This document shows positions 22,004-32,570 of a stretch of 64,000 nucleotides of DNA, piece by piece (the stretch's first letter is position 1; every line of letters begins with the position of its first letter). The notes under the pieces were generated by a model. The model was not told where the DNA came from. It was given only the letters and a program-made list of their open reading frames with translations, and did not search any database. A program made the position numbers and the translations under genes. Source of the stretch: Heloderma charlesbogerti (Eukaryota > Chordata > Lepidosauria > Squamata > Helodermatidae); contig JANEZZ010000976.1 of assembly GCA_026122225.1 (NCBI GenBank), positions 186,001 through 250,000 of the forward strand, read 5' to 3'.

Positions 22004-22139
22004 GCTTTTTCAACACTGCCTTGAAATTTGAATGTATAGTGTTGGTGGAAAAACAACCTAGCACGCACACACACGGACACAGACACATAAGAGCTAAAGA
22101 AAAGCAGAACTACCTAAGCAAATGATGGGTGTCTTTATT

Positions 22140-22260
22140 GTTTTATATTTCATGTTATTATTATTATTATTATTATTAAATTATTATTATTAAATGTATT
22201 AATCGCCCATCTGGCTGGTCACCCAGCCACTTCCATGTTCTTTTATGGAAGGCAGGGTAA
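22140..22260 (-). mobile_element. Nested SINE-like tail inside the hAT
   Basis: An ATT-rich run (22151-22195) followed by 'aatcgcccatctggctgg' is the reverse complement of the tail at 9515-9568, so an element of that family inserted into the hAT or its ancestor. Confidence 0.65.
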
Positions 22261-22455
22261 CTTCAAGAAATACAGGATGACAGCGCAGGCAATAAGATAA
22301 GAGCCAAATCAAACAATAATTTTAAAAAACTTTATTTAATTTCTGTTTTGGGAGGATGAACATAGAGAGAAGACACAGACAGTTCACTTCAGCGGGAGGA
22401 GGGGGGACCAAACACTGCACACATAGGCTGCTATAATATACCTTTCTTTAAGAAT

Positions 22456-22457
22456 TT

Positions 22458-22508
<51 letters not shown>
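22456..22508. repeat. (GAAA)n microsatellite
   Basis: About twelve GAAA tetranucleotides. Confidence 0.95.
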
Positions 22509-23502
22509 GCGAGCTTGCATATGACTTAAAAGGGGGGGAACATACCCAGAAGTCAATGTTTGCTTTTAAAAATCGAAATAAGACGGAGTTTTAAAAATCT
22601 AAAAGAGACAGAGTTGACAGACAAAACTGACAAGGAAATAGAATGGAGAAAGCAGAAGTGAGGGTTGAGCTTAAACAACAATTCCGGAGTCCAAGCAACA
22701 TAAACAAACAAACAAACACAGGAATGAGTGAGGGCGTTGCAGCAACTTGCGAGGAAAAGCTATGTTAGCTTGAAAAAATATGGAAAGGAGAGATTAATCT
22801 AAACAAATACAAATAACAAAGAGTTGGAGGTAGAAAGAAATAGGAGAATGTGACTGGAAGAGGTGCTGCAGAAGACACCGTCCCAAAGGGGACAGATGAT
22901 CAAGGAGCAAGGGAACGCTCTCAGTACAACCAAGCTGTTTCCTTTTAATTTAAATTTTGAGGAATGCCTCATGGCTATCAAATCAAATAAATTGAAGGCA
23001 CAACTCCTAGGAATGCACGTGCACATGATCATCTACCCACATCAGCCCTCTCCCAAAGACACAGCTTTGCCAATAACCAAACGCAGCCTTTTGCCCAAGT
23101 ATATATACCCCCTTCCTCCACCACTCTCTCTGACTGGAGACTGCTGGTGTCGGTTCTGGCTGAGATTTCCTATTTGCCAAAGCACACTCCCTCCTCCTGC
23201 TGCTCTTGCCTTCCCGCCTCCCCCCGCCATCCCACGTCTGCTCACCTTCCCCCTCCCTTCCTCCCTCTCTCCTCCTCATGCCCCTCCAAATGAGCGTTCA
23301 GCAGTTGATACATTTTGGGGACAGCCTGTCTTGACTGCTCAGGCATTAATTAGAGGTCTGAATATACGAGGCGGAGGAGGTGCTTTGGGGGGGGTGCTTC
23401 ACCCTGCGGTGCCTCGGTAGTCCTCTGACCCTCTCCGTATCACGAGAATTCTGCTCCAAATAAGCCCGCTTTGCCTCATTATTCAGGCTTCATAATGAGG
23501 TG
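22509..23502. other. Right (5') region of the hAT
   Basis: On the transposase strand this is upstream, likely promoter and 5' leader. A 185-aa plus-strand frame (22863-23420) has no motif. A pyrimidine-rich tract lies at 23185-23285. Confidence 0.45.
23099..23108 (-). promoter_or_regulatory. Candidate TATA box of the hAT transposase
   Basis: A self-complementary 'gtatatatac' lies about 1.1 kb upstream of the first transposase codons and 0.4 kb inside the right end. The motif is symmetrical, so direction comes only from gene context. Confidence 0.35.
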
Positions 23503-23515
23503 GTGCACAGCCCTA
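23503..23515 (-). repeat. Right terminal inverted repeat of the hAT
   Basis: GTGCACAGCCCTA, exact complement of 14299-14311. Confidence 0.92.
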
Positions 23516-23557
23516 CTTTTTTCTGTCTAAACATGCATAGGATTGCACTCTTAAAAA
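23516..23557. mobile_element. Right target duplication and remaining arm of the split P2 MITE
   Basis: CTTTTTTC (23516-23523) duplicates 14291-14298. Then 'tgtctaaacatgcatagg' and 'attgcac' complete the palindrome interrupted at 14298. Confidence 0.9.
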
Positions 23558-24130
23558 GGCTAAATTGAAGAGATGCGTCTTCACACCCTTTCTAAAGGCC
23601 AAGAGAGTGGAAGCCAATCATAGTTCTTGGAGCTAATTCCATAGTTTGCGGGCAACCCAGGAGAAAGCCATTTCATGTGTTCCCAACAAATGGGCCTCTG
23701 TGGGTAATGGTGCCCTTGAAGATATAATGCCAGAGGCAGAACTTTTATACCATCTCAGATGTTATGTTTGTCAATGGAATCTATCCATGTGATCAGTTGT
23801 GAGGCAGCTGTCGAGGGCTCGGTGAGGTCAAACATGCATTTCCATTGCTTGATCATGCAAATCCAGTGATACCTTGCATGTGCATAGCCTTTTTCTGGTG
23901 TTCAGTCTGGGAATAGGGACCATGCAGGCCCACAAAGGTATATCAGTACAACATTCAAACATACAATAAAAGACAAGTTTAAAGCAACAATACCACAATG
24001 ACTATTTCAAATTAAAAAACCTAACTAACACCCAAGCACATCCTTCCTCATATCCAAAAGCAAAAGTAAAAGGCTGGGAATCCAGGAAAAATAGCTGAAA
24101 GGCAGCATAGAAAGAAACGATAACATAACA
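23558..24130. other. Gene-free stretch with a LINE 3' UTR-like relic
   Basis: The part 23565-23760 ('agatgcgtcttcacaccctttctaaaggcc', then 'ttccatagtttgcgggcaaccc' and 'catgtgttcccaacaaatgggcctctg') looks like a dispersed repeat, probably an old LINE-type 3' UTR. The rest is unannotated. Confidence 0.45.
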
Positions 24131-24302
24131 CTGGGGTCTCCAAAATGGTGCCCCTGGGCACCAGCTTTTTCCAGTTTGCCTTATGGGAAATTAATGTTTT
24201 GCAACTGGCCCTTCCCACAATAGCAACCATTTTATGAATGGGCAACCCCCCCTTGGCAGCCATTTTGTGAGAGTGCCCACCCAAAAACGCTGGGGATCCC
24301 TG
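24131..24302. mobile_element. hAT-type MITE with 8-bp target duplication
   Basis: The ends are 'ctggggtctccaaa' and, reverse-complemented, 'cagggatccccagc', giving imperfect inverted repeats. They are flanked by ACATAACA (24123-24130) and ACATAGCA (24303-24310), matching at 7 of 8 positions. The element is 172 bp and non-coding. Confidence 0.8.
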
Positions 24303-24804
24303 ACATAGCATAACATATTCAGTCTTTCAAACATCTTGAGAGATCTGCGTGTACACCTCTGTGGGCTCTCCACAGGCATTCTAATTAATGCACCTAGGAA
24401 ACAGTGGAACAGGCCCCCCATGCATGTTTACCCACAAACTCAATGCCTGGAAAGGACTTGTGAATGGGCCATCACAGATATAACACCACAGACAGAGCTG
24501 ACGTTTCCCCTCTCACCTCTGTAATGGGATCCTTCTCAATGGAGGCTGTTCACAGATGCAGTTGCATTGGTCAAGTATGCAGCCATCCAGCGATGTGCAC
24601 GTGTGAACCAGCCTTCGGTTCCAACTGGATCCGTCTGCCTGTCTTTACGGATCCAGCTGGACAAGGTTACAGCAGGGTATTTCTAAAACCTCAGAGTTTC
24701 CGAAATGAAAATACACCTGTACAATAGAGAAAAGGCAATATTATATTTCTTCTTCCCGACATCTAATTTTTCTATGTGCACGGAAATATGAACAACAACA
24801 GTAA
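24303..24804. other. Gene-free stretch
   Basis: No element or gene recognised; the short frames lack motifs. Confidence 0.4.
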
Positions 24805-25090
24805 CAATTTGTTTATTTATTTATTTTCATTTCTGTCCCGCCCAATAGCCAAAACTCTCTGGGCGGTTCACAACAATTAAAACCAAAAAGCACACAGTCA
24901 AACTATATAAAATACAAAAGCATTAAAACCACAATATAACAATACAACCAGAATAAAACCTAGCAGCAATGCAGAGATTTAAAATACAGATTTAAAACAG
25001 CAAAACGAAAAGACTAGAAAGCTAAAATGCTAAAATGCCTGGCAAAATAATTAGGTCTTCACCTGGCGCCGGGAGGAATACAATGTACAT
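24805..25090 (-). mobile_element. LINE 3' UTR, antisense
   Basis: It begins with the antisense tail 'tttatttatttattttcatttctgtcccgccc', continues with 'tctgggcggttcacaacaattaaaa', a long A-rich filler, and 'aggtcttcacctggcgccgggag'. This is the antisense layout of L2-like 3' UTRs. Confidence 0.65.
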
Positions 25091-25611
25091 GCCAGGCAAC
25101 AACAACAGAAGAGCATGGAGTGAAAGCATGAAATTCCCACCTGCAGTCTGATATGATACAACCCAAGAACAGTGTTATCAGTGACTGTGGGAGAATGAAT
25201 AACTCAGAGCTACAGAAGGTAGAACTTAAAATGGACTAGCGCACTAGCATTTGAGCAGTGATCAATCACGTCAGGTGATTGATCCATGACTGTATCTGCC
25301 CTTTCCCAACGGTGCTTTGAGATATCAAAGATAAAGAATGGCCCATTTTGAGAATTCAGAGCTCCTTTAGCTGAAGCCTGGAAATTGCATCTTTGCCCTG
25401 CTGTTTCAACCCCATAAAAAGCCTTAAATAATTGACCCAATCTTTTAAAAAAGACTGGAAAGATGGATGGAGGTAGATTGTGAAGGGGATAAATTTGCTA
25501 AGGTAGGACATTCATTTTTTATAACACTGATATGCCAGCACATTGAAAGATTTATCCAAGTCCAGGATGATTTGAAGCCGGATATCATCGATTCCTAACC
25601 ATAGATTTAGG
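25091..25611. other. Gene-free stretch
   Basis: Nothing recognised. Confidence 0.4.
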
Positions 25612-25703
25612 CTTCAATTCTATATACACACTTACTTGGGAGTAACCTCCATTAAATTGTATGACACTTACTTCTGAGTAGCCCTGCATAGGGTTGGGCT
25701 GTT
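25612..25703. mobile_element. P1 palindromic MITE-like repeat
   Basis: The arms are 'acacttacttgggagtaa' and 'acttacttctgagtag' in opposed sense, with 'ttcaattctata' and 'gcatagggttg' at the ends; same family as 3868-3957. Confidence 0.75.
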
Positions 25704-26267
25704 AGTTTTCTTAAAAAACAAACAAACCCCTACATAGCAAGATAAACAATTCATAGGGCTGTCAACTGAATAAATAATGTTTGGTTCATTGATCACCTGC
25801 TTTGTAACTGATTCATTGCATTTAAAGAAATATGTATAGTGCCAAAAGTTCAGTATACATGCCTTTTTGAGACAGGGAAGGAAGTAATGCTATCATAGAT
25901 TGTTGGAAAGAGAGGTAATCTAATATTTTCTTTTCTGTTCCCTATTATACTTATGCAAGAGAACCAAAGTAGCCTCCAAAAATTCACAAGAATGCCATTA
26001 ACTTTCCACCTCATCAATTCAAATTGGCTCTTACCTATTAATCAACTAAAGTTTTAGTTTTAGTTGATTAATCTAGTTGATTAACTTAGTTGATTGAATT
26101 GGTTAAAGCTTGCAGCCTTAGGAATTTGGAATGGATGACAGTAAAATTGCTAATTGAAAAGCATGTTCAATGGCCAGGTGATTTAGACCCAGGACATCTG
26201 ATTTGACTCAGTTGCATTTAAAAAGAAGCAGACCTTTTTGATGAACATGAATAGTTTCAAAACTAAG
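25704..26267. other. Gene-free AT-rich stretch
   Basis: It contains only the hairpin at 26037-26072, listed separately. Confidence 0.4.
26037..26072. repeat. Perfect 14-bp hairpin followed by short direct repeats
   Basis: Arm ATTAATCAACTAAA (26037-26050) is the exact complement of 26059-26072, with an 8-nt loop. The word 'tagttgatta' then recurs twice more by 26095. Confidence 0.85.
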
Positions 26268-27150
26268 GGTGCAATCCTATCCATTGCGCCCTTGGTCTTC
26301 GGAAGTCTCCAAACTTGGAGGCTTCCAAGAATCTAAAGCCCTTCCCGGCTGATGCCAGCAGGGCAGACGGAGCAGCAGAGGCAAGCTTTGCCTTCCCATC
26401 CTCTGATTCAGACTGTCCCATTCTAGTGGGGGAGGGACTGAGGCTATCTCATATCCTGGCCTCTCTGATCTCCTCCCCTCCCTGCCCACCAGAATGCCCC
26501 CCCCCCCAGTTGCTTTCCAGCCTCAGATAGTAGCCAGCACAGTTCTTTCTACTCTGGCTGTGAGGGGGCAGGGGAGGGAGGTCGGATCTCTGACTCCTCC
26601 TTCCAAGGCTGTAGCAGTGTCTACGGCCTTGGAAAGGGAAATCTGACCTGTCCTATGCTCCCTGGGACACTCTCCCAGGGACCATAGGATTGCTCTCTAA
26701 GCCACTTGGGAGCCCCTGAACTCAGAGGCTTCAGAATTCCACCAGCAGGGTGGAAGGAGTGGCAGCAGCGATCCTCACCTCCCCTTCCTCTGATCTCCTC
26801 TGTTTTCACTAGACAAGCTTTTCAGTCCATCTAGTCAGGGTGCTTCGAAGGGAGAGGGAAGGAGGCTGGAGGAGGCTCAGGATAAATTGTATCCTGGCCT
26901 CTCCAGTTTCCTCCCCTCCCCACCCACTGGAACACCCCCTTTCCTGCAGCTCCAAGGTCACTTTCCCAACCCCAGAGAAACAGCTGGAACAGTTCTTTCC
27001 ATGCCTGCTGCAAGGGGGAGGGGTCTGGGTGGGTTCTCCAACTCCCCCTTCAGAGGTCCGAGCACTGTTTCTGACCTTGGAGGGGTTTTCCGAACCATCC
27101 TATGGTCCCTGGGACACTCCCCCAGGAACCATAGCTTTGCTCCCTCATAT
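26268..27150. repeat. Tandem duplication of a ~440-bp repeat unit
   Basis: Copy 1 (about 26268-26700) and copy 2 (about 26700-27150) share an order of blocks: a 'gaggctt' start, 'atcctggcctctc', 'cctcccctcc', 'aacagttctttc', 'gaccttgga', and 'cctatggtccctgggacactc' then 'cccaggaaccatag'. A third, dispersed copy is at 41230-41605. C-run at 26498-26510. The frames inside (for example 26840-27202) are repeat shadows. Confidence 0.75.
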
Positions 27151-27306
27151 ATTTAGGTTTGATACAGTAATGTTGCATCATCTACATGTAGCAGAAACTT
27201 AACTACTTGATGTTGAACCTAATACATTGATTATCTATATCAGGGTTGCAGCCATTGTGCTGCTGTGCCAAATATCCTCCAGTTTTGATTTTGGGAACTA
27301 GCAATT
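27151..27306. other. Short unannotated spacer
   Basis: No recognisable feature. Confidence 0.4.
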
Positions 27307-27361
27307 AAGAACATAAGGATATAAGAAGAGCCATGCTGCATCAGACCAAGGGTCCATCTAG
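27307..27361 (-). mobile_element. CR1 (second family) tail, 55 bp only
   Basis: 'aagaacataag', 'aagaagagccatgctg' and 'ggtccatctagt' are the extreme 3' end in antisense; sequence after 27361 is unrelated, so this is a very short insertion. Confidence 0.85.
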
Positions 27362-27759
27362 TGAATTCTTTGCAGAAATAATTTAAACCATGCAAATATT
27401 CACGCTTGTCTCTCCTGCATGGTTGTATTTTCCCCCTGATCGGTGCACCTTAAGGAGCCAATCAGATTTAGCCACATCCTGACCTCACTGAGGTCAAGAG
27501 AGGACATCTGAAAGTAAGAGAAAATAAAGGCAACATATATGAATAAAAGAATAGTTTTGTACAGAGTGCCAAAAAACCCACCCCAAAGGGGTTGAATATT
27601 TGGAAGTGTCAAAAACATTTGCAAAAAGTGTGAGTTGCTGCTAACATATTTTCTGGGTGAGGAGAGAGAGAAGGGGAAATTTAAGTGTACATTGTTAGAT
27701 AATCTCCATGCATTATGCTCCTATTTAGGCCTTTCTTCCAAATAAATTCAACAAAATAG
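27362..27759. other. Gene-free stretch
   Basis: Nothing recognised. Confidence 0.4.
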
Positions 27760-28080
27760 TTCTCTGCTGTGTAGGACTCTGATAGATTTGGTTTCTGCCT
27801 GTGTGAAATGTAGTCATTTATGCAAATGACCTATAGAGTAGTTGATAAATTGTGCTTCAAGCCAAGCTAAATCATTTTGCTATGCAAATAAAATCAATTT
27901 TGCAGCACTTACCCAAATCACAGCAATGAATTTTGGTCTTGCTGGTGTAATTCTGAAAGCTGGCAAAGGGTTAGGATTCTCCTAATTTGTTGATTTACCA
28001 TTTACATGCAAATAGGCAGGTTAAGGAGCCACAGCTTAAATTTCTGCCTGTTGTTTTTATTCTCTTTTAAATCAAATGTC
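27760..28080. promoter_or_regulatory. Candidate enhancer segment with three POU octamers
   Basis: The perfect octamer ATGCAAAT occurs on the plus strand at 27820-27827, 27882-27889 and 28006-28013 (spacings 62 and 124 bp). The segment is free of recognisable repeats and AT-rich in a complex way. The octamer is the classical site of POU factors (Oct/Brn), many of them neural. With OLFM3, a neuronal gene, as the nearest gene seen, a neural enhancer is a reasonable but untested inference. Confidence 0.45.
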
Positions 28081-28092
28081 ATCATTAATCCT

Positions 28093-28094
28093 CT

Positions 28095-28154
<60 letters not shown>
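28093..28154. repeat. Compound microsatellite (CT)n(GT)n(GA)n
   Basis: About 12 CT, 8 GT and 10 GA dinucleotides run together; CT and GA parts are complementary and can fold back. Confidence 0.95.
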
Positions 28155-28489
28155 CGCTTTGCCTTACCTGTACAAGAAGTCCTCCAGAAACGTTCTTTCT
28201 TTACACCCCTGAGACCCTATATACAAATGGCAAACTTATTCTCTGAGTGCCAATCCTTATGTAGCCAAAACAACACCATCTGCACACAAGAGGGATATGA
28301 ACAGGTTGGGGAAAACCCAAGCATTTGCAGATATACAAAAAAAACTTTAGGAAAAAATCCTAAAGGCAGTGGCGGGGGGTGGGGAGGTACACAGGAAGGC
28401 AATTCAGTGAGGGCTGAACTACTCAGTGATTGTGGAATGCTGGCTAACTGGGGAAGTACGATCAAACACAGGTAAGAATCCACTTGTGA
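28155..28489. other. Gene-free stretch
   Basis: A 117-aa plus-strand frame here starts in the microsatellite and has no motif. Confidence 0.4.
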
Positions 28490-30535
28490 TCTTATTCTGT
28501 GGCGGTGATGGCGGCGAAGAAATCCTACTTCTCTGCCATCATTGCATCTGCTCAGTGTCGTCCAGCAGAGCTGTTTCGTGTGGTTAAAGGCCTCTTAATG
28601 TGTAGGCCTTGGAGCACAAGAGCTCGAACCCTCAAAGGCCCGCTGTGAACAATTTGCCAGACACTTTGCAGGTAAAATTGCTCGTATGCGTGCTGACTTG
28701 GATGACGTTGTTTTGACAGAGTCTGATATGTACGGGGCTGGTGCACCATCTAGTCATGTTATGGATACCTTTCGGCCTATGCAACCTGAGGATGTGGACA
28801 AACTGCTTGGAGGACTGAGGCCTACTACTTGCCCTTTAGATCCTTGCCCATCCTGGCTTGTGAAATCTGCCAGAGCTGTATATCTGGACCTCTGAGGTGG
28901 TAAACGCCTCTGTGAGAGATGGCAAGGTCCCCACAGCTTTGAAAGAAGCTGTGCTGAGACCCTTGCTGAAGAAACCAAAGTTAGATCCCATGGTTCCAGG
29001 TAGTTACCACCCTGTGTCAAATTTGCCATTCTTGGGCAAGGTGCTGGAGTGTGTGGTGGCCTCACAACTCCAAGCAGTTTTGGATGAAACTGATTATTTA
29101 GATCCATTCCAATCAGGTTTCAGGCCTGGTTATGGGACGGAAACAGCCTTGGTCACCCTGGTTGATGACTTACGCCAGGGAATGGATGGGGGGAGTGCTA
29201 CCCTGTTGGTTCTTCTGGACCTCTCGGCAGCTTTCGATACCATCAACCATGGTATCCTTCTGGACCGTTTATCTGGATTGGGCTCAGGAGGCACAGTTTT
29301 AAAGTGGTTCTGGTCCTTTCTGGAAGAACGGTCTCAGAACGTGGTGCTGGAGGACTTTGGTTCCACCCCATCGCCTGTGGCGGTGCCACAAGGTTCTGTC
29401 TTGTCCCCCATGCTTTTTAACATCTACATGAAACTGCTGGGGGAAATCATCAGGAGGTTTGAGCTGAAATGTCATCAGTAGGCGGATGATACTCAGCTCT
29501 GCCTCTCATTTCCATCTGCACATCCCAGGGAGGCTGTGGAACTCTTGAACCAGTGTCTGGAGGCTATTTTGGGATGGATGAGGGTGAAGAAGCTGAAACA
29601 TAATCACAAGACAGAGATACTGTGGGTTGGGAAACCAACTACTTCGGATGGAGGTTTATAACTGGCCTTAGATGGGGTTGCACTCCCCCTGAAAGACCAA
29701 GTGCTCAGTCTGGGAGTCCTCCTGGACTCTGAGCTAACTGGGGAAGCCCAGGTGACTGTGGCATCCAGGAGTGCTTTTTACGAGCTTAGGCTGTTAAACC
29801 AACTGCAGCCCTATCTGGAGAGGACAGACCTTGCCTCAGTTATCCACGTACTAGTCACATCCAGGCTGGACTACTGTAATATGCTATATGTGGGGCTGCC
29901 TTTGAAGACAGTTCAGAAACTCCAGTTTGTGCAGAATGTGGCTGCCCAAGTATTGGTGGGGCGGGGCAATTCAATCATATAACAACTATACTGCGCCAGC
30001 TGCACTGGTTACCTGTGCGTTTCCGAGCCCAATTCAAAGTGCTGGTTTTGACCTTTAAAGACTTAAACAGTTTGGGACCAAGTTACTGGAAGAACTGCCG
30101 ATGCTCGTATCAGCCTGCCCACACTTTAAGATCTGAAAGAGAGGCCCTTCTCATTTGCCCACCCGTGAGAGCAGTCAGGTGGGTGAGCACATGTGAGAGG
30201 GCCTTCTCTGCAGTAGCCCCATGCCTTTGGAACAAGCTGCCATTGGAGGTCCACCATGCTCTGTCATTGCAGACTTTTAAGAAGGCCTTGAAAACATATT
30301 ATTTTACCTTGGCCTTCTATTGATATGACTGCTACTGTTGCTGCTGTCAACATCATTGTTGGTTTTATTGTTGGTTTTAATTGTTGTTTTTATTGATGGC
30401 TTTTATTGTTTTTATGTTTTTAAAATTTTTAATATTTTAACTGCTTTTATGTATTTTATTGTTGTAAGCCGCCTTGGGAAGGCTTCTGCCCTGAAAGGCG
30501 GCCAAGAAATATTTTAAATAAATAAATAAGTAGGG
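28490..30535 (+). mobile_element. L2-type LINE, long but 5'-truncated and dead
   Basis: The encoded enzyme would nick DNA and copy its own RNA into it. Blocks in order are: KKSYFSAIIASAQ near 28517; RPLLKKPKLDP and SNLPFLGKVLE (28950-29050); FQSGFRPGYGTETAL (29110-29150); LVLLDLSAAFDTINHGILLD (29205-29265), RT motif A; VPQGSVLSPMLFNIYM (29380-29430), motif B. Motif C, expected as YADD, reads stop-A-D-D because the tyrosine codon is TAG (29479-29481). Then come SLGVLLDSELT (29710), [15 protein letters not shown] (29860-29900) and LHWLPVRFRAQFKVLVL. The 3' UTR is T-rich and ends 'gccgccttgggaaggc' then AAATAAATAAATAA. At least five frames or stops break the ORF. It lacks the endonuclease. Confidence 0.9.
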
Positions 30536-30769
30536 GAGGGAGCAAATAGAAAATTGAGCAGGGGCTGGAGTATCCTAAAAGGGGCATCACCGGCTGACTG
30601 GAGCCCTAATTCTAATTCTATTTAAATTATTTGCCAGGTTGGTCCTGCAAAAAATGTTGCAGTGTGGAATGTTCCTAGTCAGTGTTCCAGTCAATAAGCC
30701 ATACCCTCTTCCAGGATACTTCATTCCATTCCCCTTCTCACCTGGCTTTCCATTTCCGCCCTCAATAGT
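30536..30769. other. Short unannotated spacer
   Basis: No recognisable feature. Confidence 0.4.
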
Positions 30770-31275
30770 CATAAGAGCATAAGAAGATAAGAAGAGCCAT
30801 GCTGGATCAGACCAAGGGTCCATCTAGTCCAGCATTCTGTTTACACAGTGGCCAACCAGGAACCCACGAGCAGGGCATGAGCACAACAGCACCCTCCCAC
30901 CCATGTTCCCCAGCAACTGGTGTACATAGGCTCACTGCCTCTGGTACTGGAGGTAGCACATAGCCATCAGGACTAGTAGCCACTGATAGCCTTTTCCTCC
31001 AGGAATTTGTCCAACCCGCTTTTCAAGCCATCCAAATTGGTGGCCATCACCACATCCTGTGGTAGCGAGTTCCATAGTTTAACTCTGCGCTGTGCGAAGA
31101 AGTCCCTCCTTTTATCTGTCCTGAATCCCCCACCAATCAGCTTCAAAGGATGACCCCTTTAGATTCTAGTATTTTGAGATACTAGAGGGGGAGAAAAATA
31201 TCTCCCTAGCCACTTTATCCACACCATGCATAATTTCGTAGGCCTCTATCATGTCTCCCCTTACCCTCCTTTCTT
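30770..31275 (-). mobile_element. CR1 LINE (second family) 3' end
   Basis: The longest copy of this family here. On the minus strand it runs from a coding remnant (SLEER-like and GDMIEAY-like words near 31240-31270, from 'ggcctctatcatgtctcccc') through a long 3' UTR. It ends with the 'ctggactagatggacccttgg' to 'tgctcttatg' tail. No frame is intact. Confidence 0.85.
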
Positions 31276-32570
31276 CCAAGCTAAAGTCAGCATGCTGTGG
31301 CCATTAAGCAGGTACAGTCCTCACTGGGCTCAGGGCTGGTGCGAGAGTCCAGTGAGCGTTCAGCATAGTGCTGCTGCTGGGGCCCCCAGTTATACACCAG
31401 ACCGACTCCACCACACCTCACCACTGCTGCCCTGCTCCTCTATGCCAGTCCTCTTCCTCCTGGCCCGGCCAGCCCCACTGGCAAAAGGAAGGACCCAGTC
31501 AGTCCAGCCTGCAGGCCCTTTGGCACCCCATTTTAAAAGAACTCCCCCCTCCCCCGCTTATATTTTGAGTAGCAGCAGTCAGAACTAATCAGATGCAGCC
31601 TTTGGAGGGACATGGCCAATGAGGGCGCAGGAGTGGCAAAGGGGCAGTCTTTTCATCAGGGAGGCAGCTTCCTCTGTCTCCTGTGTGCCGCAACAGGTAG
31701 TATTCAAAAACTCAAGGAAACCTGTTTGATTTCTTTGAGCATATTTGACTATTTAATAGATACTTCCACAAGCAAATTTGATGTGCATATCACTGATCAA
31801 GAAAATAAATACCGATCCTCACAAGGTCGTGTTTATAGTTGAGCTTTTGAATTCAATAAAGTTTAATCAGAACCTGAAGAGGGCTATTAGGGATGGGAAA
31901 CATTTATTGTTCCTGATGCTGGTAAAGAAAGGGGGGGAAATATATACATGTTTCCGATTAACTTAGAGCGTCGCATTCTTTGGTCAATGAAGGTCAGCAG
32001 CTTTGAAGCAAACTTAAAGGCAAACCATATATTTGTAGAGAAATGTCACATTCATCACCGTTTGCTGATTCAAATGTCAAACAGTGTTCTTTTGCCAGAA
32101 AAGGGGGGGGGCAGAAGCAACAGAAAATTTAAAATGCTGATGATGCCCCAGTTAGGGTTCTGGAGTTGCATTGATTCTTGACACACAGAGGGGGAAGGTA
32201 GGCTTGGACTCCTTGCCACCTTTCTTGCCAATTGCTCACCTGCCCACCTGTGCAGGTGAGCATGTAGCAATGGGCCCCGGGTCGTTGTCACCACACTGCT
32301 CGCTCACTCACTCGCTCACCAGCACAGATGAGCAACAAAGGGGTTATGGCAGCGGTAGGCAAGGCCGTCTGCCACTGGGCAGCAGGCAAAAAGGAGTCCC
32401 CACCGCCACAAGGAACAGCACACTGCTTGTAGGGGGAGTGGAGAGGGCTCACTTCTCCCAGGGGACCCAGTCCTTATTGTCTCCCAGAAAGAGTTATAGA
32501 TGCTATATAACTCCTATGTGCAATCTTTCATCAGACAGTGAGCTTCTCCTTAGGCTACTTTACTCCAGTT
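31276..32570. other. Gene-free stretch
   Basis: No LINE, SINE or gene recognised. Frames of 108-173 codons (for example 32171-32692 and 31226-31588) have no motif and overlap the next hAT element or low-complexity sequence. G-run at 32104-32112. Confidence 0.4.

Larger units (their letters stand above)
14299..23515 (-). mobile_element. Giant hAT DNA transposon carrying a minisatellite (9,217 bp)
   Basis: The ends are a perfect 13-bp inverted repeat, TAGGGCTGTGCAC at 14299-14311 and its complement at 23503-23515. They are flanked by the perfect 8-bp duplication CTTTTTTC (14291-14298 and 23516-23523). The insertion splits a palindromic P2 repeat whose halves are colinear with the intact copy at 9843-9965, which independently proves the boundaries. 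Inside, from the left, are a ~165-bp subterminal tandem repeat, ~0.8 kb of unrecognised sequence, a 2.8-kb array of 42-bp units, and a decayed BED-finger hAT transposase on the minus strand. At the right is a ~1.5-kb 5' region with a GAAA microsatellite and a nested SINE-like tail. Autonomous hAT elements are usually about 2.5-5 kb, so this copy is unusually large. The strand given is that of the transposase. Confidence 0.9.

Noticed and set aside
22863..23420. 185-aa plus-strand ORF inside the hAT
   Set aside because: It has no motif and runs through pyrimidine-rich low-complexity sequence upstream of the transposase.
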